This document shows, piece after piece, positions 58,767 through 64,000 of a stretch of 64,000 bases of DNA. Both the position numbers and the translations under genes were made by a program. This DNA is from Caballeronia sp. NK8 (GTDB lineage: Bacteria > Pseudomonadota > Gammaproteobacteria > Burkholderiales > Burkholderiaceae): the NCBI RefSeq assembly GCF_018408855.1, contig NZ_AP024322.1, positions 2,356,001-2,420,000 on the forward strand, read 5' to 3'. Numbering within the stretch: position 1 is the stretch's first letter; each line of letters begins with the position of its first letter. The notes beneath the pieces were generated by a model. The model did no database searches, was not told the origin of the DNA, and saw nothing but the letters and a program-made list of their open reading frames with translations.

Positions 58767-58796
58767 TTGACGGTTCTCCCTTTCGGCGATTATAAT
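58767..58796 (+). promoter_or_regulatory. Sigma-70 promoter of tRNA-Lys
   Basis: TTGACG (58767-58772) and the perfect TATAAT (58791-58796) are 18 bases apart. The mature tRNA begins 12 bases after the -10 element. Confidence 0.8.
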
Positions 58797-58808
58797 TTTG
58801 CCTCTTTC

Positions 58809-58884
58809 GGGTCGTTAGCTCAGCTGGTAGAGCAGCGGACTTTTAATCCGTTGGTCACAGGTTCGAATCCCGTACGGCCTACCA
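58809..58884 (+). tRNA. tRNA-Lys (anticodon TTT)
   Basis: The 76-base gene includes an encoded CCA end. The acceptor stem pairs GGGTCGT with ACGGCCT, including two G-U pairs. The D-loop has AGCTGGTAGAGC, the anticodon loop CTTTTAA reads TTT, and the T-loop GGTTCGAATCC is canonical. It has a strong promoter and a terminator, so it is a single-tRNA unit. Confidence 0.97.
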
Positions 58885-58900
58885 AAGAAATCAAGCAGAT

Positions 58901-58930
58901 AGCCCGGTCATTGCGACCGGGCTTTTTGTT
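58901..58930 (+). terminator. Rho-independent terminator after tRNA-Lys
   Basis: AGCCCGGTC and GACCGGGCT form a nine-base stem with a short loop, followed by TTTTTGTTTT. Confidence 0.9.
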
Positions 58931-59076
58931 TTGCATGCGCGATTCGTCTCAATGCACTTCGTCGGCTCATCAGTCAAGCCAACGAATCGCCACCCTCCCC
59001 GCTGTTCCAATCGAGACACAATACGTCTCGTACCTTCCTATAATCGAATTCCTCCCCGCCCCACTCCCGCCCTCCC

Positions 59077-60147
59077 ATGACCTCCAGCCTCGACGAAGCC
59101 ATACTCCGCGTGCTGCCCACCGAGCGTGACGCAACCGCCTGGCTCTCGACGCCCGAAATCCGCAGGCGGCTCGAAGAGCGCGGCCATCGGGTCGGCTATA
59201 CGAAGAAGGTGCAGCGTCATCTGAGCGCGCTCGAAGCCGACGCGCGCGTTGTGTCGATGATCAATGGCCGCGAACTGCTCTGGCAGCGCAAGCCGTGGCT
59301 GCACGGTTTGCAGGAAGGCGTCAGCGGTTTGATGAGCGCATCGGAGGCGGTTGCGTTTCACATCCTCCAGCGCTTCGCGGGCAACAAGCTGCCGAACGCC
59401 GTGACACGCGATATCGACCCGCTCTTCAAGGCGGCCGAATCGCGGTTATCGCAGGAAAAAGCCGACAGCCGCATCTATCGCGCGTGGGCGGACAAGATCG
59501 ATTCCGTCGATGGCGCCTTCACCTTGATCCGTCCGAAGCTGCGCCCGGAAATCTTTCAGACCGTCGCGACCGCCACCTTCTTCGAGCGCGAGCTGCTCGT
59601 GCAATACCGCGCCGCGTACAAGGCGGAGCAACAGCACGATCAAAGTAACGATCCGAAGACCAGAACGCTCTGGCCGCTCGCGCTCGTCGAATCGGCTGGC
59701 GTCATGTACATGGTCGCGCAAGACCCGAGTCGCGCGCCGCGTCCGGAAAAAGGCGAAACGCAATGGCTGCGAACGCTTTATCGCCTCGATCGCATTCGCT
59801 CGGTGACGGAGTCGGGCGCATCGTTCACTTACCCCGAGGACTTCAAGCTGCGCAAATACATCGAGACGCAGCAGGTGTTCGACTTCCTGCCCGAGCCGCC
59901 GGTGTTGCTCGAACTCGCCTTCGATGACAACGCGGGCAATCAGTTGCGCGAATCGCCGATGTCGAAGGATCAGCAGATCAGCACACTCGCCGATGGCCGA
60001 ATGAAAGTGACAGGCACCGTCACGCCGAGTCTCAAGCTGCGCTGGTGGCTGCGCGCGCTCGGCGCAAGCGTCGAGATCCTGGCACCGAAAGCGCTGCGCG
60101 ACGAATTCGCCGAAGACTATCGCAAGCTCGCGAGCCGTTACGACTAG
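59077..60147 (+). CDS. WYL-domain transcriptional regulator
   Basis: The product has 356 residues. An N-terminal winged helix (about 5-70; [47 protein letters not shown]) precedes a WYL domain (about 155-250). In that domain the sequence LVQYRAAYK leads to [20 protein letters not shown], and a WCX-like C-terminal part follows. WYL proteins bind nucleic-acid or nucleotide ligands and often control DNA-damage or phage-defence genes. It is convergent with the adjacent SMC-like ATPase, 21 bases apart, and lies right after tRNA-Lys. Confidence 0.88.
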   Translation: MTSSLDEAILRVLPTERDATAWLSTPEIRRRLEERGHRVGYTKKVQRHLSALEADARVVSMINGRELLWQRKPWLHGLQEGVSGLMSASEAVAFHILQRFAGNKLPNAVTRDIDPLFKAAESRLSQEKADSRIYRAWADKIDSVDGAFTLIRPKLRPEIFQTVATATFFERELLVQYRAAYKAEQQHDQSNDPKTRTLWPLALVESAGVMYMVAQDPSRAPRPEKGETQWLRTLYRLDRIRSVTESGASFTYPEDFKLRKYIETQQVFDFLPEPPVLLELAFDDNAGNQLRESPMSKDQQISTLADGRMKVTGTVTPSLKLRWWLRALGASVEILAPKALRDEFAEDYRKLASRYD

Positions 60148-60168
60148 ACATCGCGCACCTGAAGCGCC

Positions 60169-63100
60169 TCACCTCATGTAGCACACGTTGACCTGCGGCC
60201 CGAACACGTCGCGCACGATATCGACCAGATGATCGTGATGGCTCAGAAAGATCACCTGCGTGCGCTTTGCGATCTGCGCGAGCACGCGCAGGCCGGCGCG
60301 CGCGCGTCCATCGTCGAAATTGATAAAGAGATCGTCGGCGACGAACGGCAGCGCCGACGCCTTCTCACCGTGCTCTTCCAGCGCCGCCAGCCGCAGCGCG
60401 AGATACAGCTGATCGCGCGTGCCCTCGCTCATTCCGGCGATCTCGACGTGCTCGCCGCTCGCACGGACCGCCGACAGCGCCATTGGCTGCCGGTCGTAAT
60501 CGACGACGAGCCGCGCGAACGTGTCGAGCGTGAGCGCCGAGAAGATCGCACTCGCGCGTGAGAGCATCGGACCCTGCCGGCGCTCGCGATAGCGGTCGAT
60601 CGCCCACTTGAGCAGCGTCGATGCGGTCTCGACTTTCACGAAGCGCTCGGCGGCATCGGCCATCGCGGCAAGCGCTTCCTGACGCTTCGCTTCGGCGCGC
60701 GCGGCATTCGCTTCGCCCGAAATGGCCGCGAGTTCGCGACGCGCGGCATCGAGCGCGGTCGCGGTTTCGCTCGCGATTCGCACCGATTCCGACAGCGCCG
60801 CGCCGATGCGCGACAGCTCGGCCGGCACGTTCGGCATGTCGGCGTCCTCCACTTCCGCGACGAGCTCGTCGAGCGCCAGGCCATCGCCGCCCTTGATGAG
60901 CGCGGCGCGCGCGTCATCCACCGCGGCGCTCAGCGCGCGCTTTGTCTGCGATTGCGCGATCAGCGCCTGGAGCACGTCAGGCGTATCGACGCCAGCCAGA
61001 TCATAGAGCGGACGCAGCGTCGCTTTCGCTGCTTCGACCTCGGCGCGGGTCTGACTCACCTGCTCGCTCGCCGACGCGTGAGCCTTCTGCAACCGCTCCC
61101 ACTCGGCATGCGCCGCGCATGCGCGATCGAGGCGCGCGGACAGTTCCGTCGCGATTGTCTTCGCGCCTTGCGTCGCAAGCGATTCATCGAGTTCGCGCGC
61201 CAGTTGCGATGCATCGCCGTCAAGCGCGGCGAGCGCAGCGCGCATCGCGTCGATCTGGCCGGTGCGCGTGGTCTCGATCTGCGTCAATTGCTCGCCGATC
61301 TTCTTCACGATATCGATGGCCGCTTCGGCCGCGGCCTGCGAACCCGCTGCGTTCGCAAGGCCCGCCTTCGCGATCGCCGCCGACCACTCGCGCTGCCAGC
61401 GCGCGTACGCGTCGCGGGCCGTTTTCGCCGCGCCCTGCCGCGCGATGCGTTCGGCCTGGGCTTCGTCGAGTTGCGCGGCGACATTGCGGCGCGTCACCGT
61501 GGCTTCGTCGATGGCCGCGATATGCGCCTCGGCCATGTCGCACAGCATGTCGAAACTGACGTGCGCGCCGGGTTGCGCGCCCGCCTCGGCAAGATGCCGC
61601 GCGAGTTCGTCGCGGCGCGTATCGGCATCGGCGGATTCGCGCGCGAATTCCTCGGAGCGCGCGTCGAGCGTCTGCGCGGCGACGAGCGCCTTGTCGCGCG
61701 ATGCGATCCACGACGGCGCATCGTCGAGCGGCATGTCCGCGATGTGCGATTGCGCGGCGAGCGCGCGCCACGCGTCATCGAACGTCGTCAGCGCCGCTTC
61801 GGCTTCGCGCACGCTTTCCTCGCGGCGCGCGAGCGCGGATGTCTCGCTCGCGACACGCCGTTTCAGCGCCGCGAGTTGCGTCGCGTGTCCGACCGATCCG
61901 AGTTGGCGATCGGCGAGGCCGTCCGCCGCGTGCATCGCGCTTTCGAAACCGGACGCGCCTTCATCGAGCGCGACATCGCCGGTCCTGATCGCGCTCCACG
62001 CCGCATCGCGCGACGCGCGCGCGGCGTGAACCTGATCGCGCGTCACGACATCGTGCGCTTCGACGAGCGCGTCGAGTTCGCTGCGCGTCGCGTAGAGCGT
62101 GTCCTGCGCTTCCTTCGCGCGATCCGTGGCGAGCGTCAGCCGCGACACGTATTCCTGACGCTGCGCGCGCAACGCGGCGATGCGCTCGGCTGCCGGCAGC
62201 GTCATCGTCTTCAATTCGGTGATCGGCCGCGACCATCGGCCAAGCGCGGCGATGCCCGCGTCAAGCGCATGCTGCGCGTCGCGCCGCGCGTCTTCGAGGC
62301 GCGCCTTCGCCGCGCCCGTATCGCGATACTTTTGCGCGGCACGCAACGCGGCGCGCAGACGCGGCGGCACATCGCCGCCCGCGATCGCCGTGAGCTTCGC
62401 TTTGAGCGTATCGATCTGCGCGGCGCATTCGTCGGCCGCCTGCTCGGCATTGCGCGCGGCGAGTTCGAGTTCGCCGCGCTCGAGCATCAGGCTCGTGACC
62501 GTCTGGAGCGCGAGCGCGCCGGGCATCGTGCGGCGCACGCCCGCTTCGTCGTGCGGCCAGCCGAGTTGCGCGCCGTCCTGCGCGATCTGGCGCAGTCGCA
62601 TCGCGACTTCCTGTTCGAGGCGGGCGATATCGCTCGCGTGATGCGTGCAGCGCTGCCGCGTGGCGTCGAGCGCACGAATGCGCGCCTGCGCGGCGAGCAG
62701 CGCGTGCTCGATGTGAATCGCGTTCAGTTCGGCGTGCAATCGCTCGGCCGCCTTCGCGTGTACGTCGAGCGCGCCTTGCGCCGTCGCGAGCCGGGTAAGC
62801 GCGTTTTGCAGCGTTGCTTCGGCGTTCGCGGGCAAGTCGACGACGTCGCCCAGTTCGCGCAACTCCGCCGCCTTCTCGCGCCACACATTCAGAAACGGCG
62901 CGACACGCCTCACGCGTTCCAGCTTGCCGCGCTGCGCTTCCAGTTCCGCGCGGCGCGCGTCCTGCTCGCGGCGCTGCTCTTCGGCCTCTTCGACCGCGCC
63001 ATGCGCGCGACGCCACTGTGTCGTTCGCACGCTCGCCGTTTTCAGTTCGCTGGTGGCTTCGTCGTATTGCTTTAGGCCGATGTAATACGCGCGGTCGCCC

Positions 63101-63630
63101 GACTTGCGCTTCGCCCACAGGCGATCGGCTTCGTCCGCGAGACGCTGGCGCACGTCACCGAGACTCGCGATGCCCGCCGCCGACTGGAACAGCATCTGCC
63201 CGACATCGCTCGATGCATCGAGAATGCCTTGGCCGCCGCGAATCAGCGCCGTGTGATCGAGGCAGTACATCTGCTCGAAGAAGCTCTTGTCGGCCGAGCC
63301 GAGAAACGGCGCGAGCGCGTCGGCGGCAAGCGCGTCGCCGTTCGGCGCGCTGAGCGACGACTTACGGCTCTTCGTGCGATGAAACGCGAAGGTTTCGCTA
63401 CCCGCCTCGATCGACGCGCCGAGCCGCAAGTCGCTCTGCGGATGCACGAACGTGAGCGGCGAGTTGTGCGGCATGCCGAAGAGCAATTCGGAGATCGCGT
63501 TCCTGATGGTCGATTTGCCGGCCTCGTTCGGACCGACGACAAAGTGAAAGTCATGTTCCGCCGCCGGAAACTCGACGGCGTGATCGGTGAATTTGCCGTA
63601 GCGGATGAGTTCGAGCTTGCCGATGCGCAT
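60169..63630 (-). CDS. Large SMC/Rad50-like ATPase, YhaN type
   Basis: The product has 1153 residues. The N-terminus MRIGKLELIRYGKFTDHAVEFP leads to Walker A GPNEAGKSTIRNAI (about 34-47) and LLFGMPHNSPLTFVHP, the YhaN start. Over 800 residues of alanine/arginine/glutamate-rich coiled-coil follow. The C-terminus has the ABC signature MSEGTRDQLYLALRLA, Walker B ALPFVADDLFINFDD and the switch histidines FLSHHDH. It should act with the neighbouring SbcD/YhaO-like nuclease, whose gene ends three bases upstream, in processing DNA ends. No zinc-hook CxxC is evident. Confidence 0.9.
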   Translation of the reverse strand: MRIGKLELIRYGKFTDHAVEFPAAEHDFHFVVGPNEAGKSTIRNAISELLFGMPHNSPLTFVHPQSDLRLGASIEAGSETFAFHRTKSRKSSLSAPNGDALAADALAPFLGSADKSFFEQMYCLDHTALIRGGQGILDASSDVGQMLFQSAAGIASLGDVRQRLADEADRLWAKRKSGDRAYYIGLKQYDEATSELKTASVRTTQWRRAHGAVEEAEEQRREQDARRAELEAQRGKLERVRRVAPFLNVWREKAAELRELGDVVDLPANAEATLQNALTRLATAQGALDVHAKAAERLHAELNAIHIEHALLAAQARIRALDATRQRCTHHASDIARLEQEVAMRLRQIAQDGAQLGWPHDEAGVRRTMPGALALQTVTSLMLERGELELAARNAEQAADECAAQIDTLKAKLTAIAGGDVPPRLRAALRAAQKYRDTGAAKARLEDARRDAQHALDAGIAALGRWSRPITELKTMTLPAAERIAALRAQRQEYVSRLTLATDRAKEAQDTLYATRSELDALVEAHDVVTRDQVHAARASRDAAWSAIRTGDVALDEGASGFESAMHAADGLADRQLGSVGHATQLAALKRRVASETSALARREESVREAEAALTTFDDAWRALAAQSHIADMPLDDAPSWIASRDKALVAAQTLDARSEEFARESADADTRRDELARHLAEAGAQPGAHVSFDMLCDMAEAHIAAIDEATVTRRNVAAQLDEAQAERIARQGAAKTARDAYARWQREWSAAIAKAGLANAAGSQAAAEAAIDIVKKIGEQLTQIETTRTGQIDAMRAALAALDGDASQLARELDESLATQGAKTIATELSARLDRACAAHAEWERLQKAHASASEQVSQTRAEVEAAKATLRPLYDLAGVDTPDVLQALIAQSQTKRALSAAVDDARAALIKGGDGLALDELVAEVEDADMPNVPAELSRIGAALSESVRIASETATALDAARRELAAISGEANAARAEAKRQEALAAMADAAERFVKVETASTLLKWAIDRYRERRQGPMLSRASAIFSALTLDTFARLVVDYDRQPMALSAVRASGEHVEIAGMSEGTRDQLYLALRLAALEEHGEKASALPFVADDLFINFDDGRARAGLRVLAQIAKRTQVIFLSHHDHLVDIVRDVFGPQVNVCYMR

Positions 63631-63633
63631 CGC

Positions 63634-64000
63634 TTACTCCGCGTCCGCCAGTTGCGCGATCAGCCCGGAGCGCACGTCGCCGACGAGCTTCGCGAGTTCG
63701 CCGTTGCGCACGTGCTCGAGCTCGGGCACGGACTTCTGCAGTTCGCTCGGCGCCTGCGATGCCAGCGCGATGAGTCTTTCTTTCAGCATGCTCAGGAATT
63801 CCGGGTCGGACTCGGCTTCGATCAGCAGGCCGTGAAGATCGGCGAGCGCGTCGGTGCGGCCGCTCGCGGGTTCGCTGTGTGCGAGCGGCGCGGTCGCGAT
63901 CTTCACTTTTTCGAGCCACAGACGGTCGTGGCTGATCGCGGCGATCTGCGCGAGCACTTCCGCGCGCAGTTGCGCCTCCAGTCCGAACAGTTCGCCGTGC
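63634..64000 (-). CDS. SbcD/YhaO-like DNA exonuclease (C-terminal part)
   Basis: The frame runs off the window edge. The visible 121 residues, from HGELFGLEAQLRAEVLAQIAAISHDRLW to ELAKLVGDVRSGLIAQLADAE, are a helical C-terminal domain. Sequence alone is not diagnostic, but its place directly before the YhaN-type ATPase, with only three bases between stop and start, matches the YhaO-YhaN pair, in which YhaO is a metallophosphoesterase nuclease. The catalytic domain would lie outside this window. Confidence 0.65.
   Translation of the reverse strand, partial: HGELFGLEAQLRAEVLAQIAAISHDRLWLEKVKIATAPLAHSEPASGRTDALADLHGLLIEAESDPEFLSMLKERLIALASQAPSELQKSVPELEHVRNGELAKLVGDVRSGLIAQLADAE

Noticed and set aside
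60952..63075. 707-codon plus-strand frame opposite the YhaN-type ATPase
   Set aside because: Arginine-rich shadow frame without motifs; the minus-strand frame has Walker A, signature and Walker B.

Overview
This window is GC-rich, gene-dense chromosomal DNA whose gene content and order point to a beta-proteobacterium of the Burkholderia sensu lato group (Burkholderia, Paraburkholderia or Caballeronia). The indicators are sodB-xseA, lpxK-Trm112-kdsB-adk, murJ-rpsT-DUF3579-argF-argG, kynBUA with a divergent Lrp-type regulator, glyA-nrdR followed by a minor-pilin cluster, and ybgC-tolQRAB-pal-cpoB. The assignment rests on family recognition by eye; no database search was run. Most of the window is core housekeeping. 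There is no IS element, prophage, integrase other than XerD, or CRISPR array.

Layout. 1-4547: tail of an AraC regulator and a xanthine dehydrogenase operon (xdhA-xdhB-xdhC, minus strand) whose xdhC lacks its N-terminal half. 4887-10234: an MFS transporter, a remnant antitoxin gene, a GntR regulator with an MdtD-like exporter, an EAL protein with degenerate catalytic motifs, and a small membrane protein. 10358-24378: sodB, xseA, lpxK-Trm112-kdsB-adk (LPS lipid A and Kdo synthesis plus adenylate kinase), an SDR dehydrogenase, sirB1-murJ, rpsT, argF, argG and murB. 24500-31034: yajQ, plsY, ybaK, a translationally coupled queG-ogt-xerD operon, and tsaE-amiC.

31057-39928: EamA transporter, a small exported protein, pirin, cnoX, tcdA, pdxH, cfa, a DUF72 protein, msrA and a flavin reductase. 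39932-45479: tryptophan-to-anthranilate catabolism (kynR, kynBUA), then an IclR regulator divergent from glutaryl-CoA dehydrogenase. 45746-47126: a DUF883 / holin-like / small-protein envelope-stress trio. 47135-49786: five coupled type IV minor-pilin genes, with pilV interrupted by an in-frame stop. 49951-51699: nrdR and glyA. 52159-58648: an SDR and the complete tol-pal operon. 58809-58884: tRNA-Lys(TTT). 59077-64000: a WYL regulator facing a large SMC-like ATPase (YhaN type) and the end of its partner exonuclease (YhaO type).

The most interesting points are the truncated XdhC, the PilV nonsense codon with an intact downstream in-frame tail that meets the pilW start, the antitoxin fragment at 6091-6264, the degenerate EAL protein, the DnaA-box pair in the xseA-lpxK gap, the IclR-type palindrome at 44201, and the WYL / SMC-ATPase / nuclease module beside tRNA-Lys. 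That last module is the best candidate for a poorly described DNA-repair or defence system.
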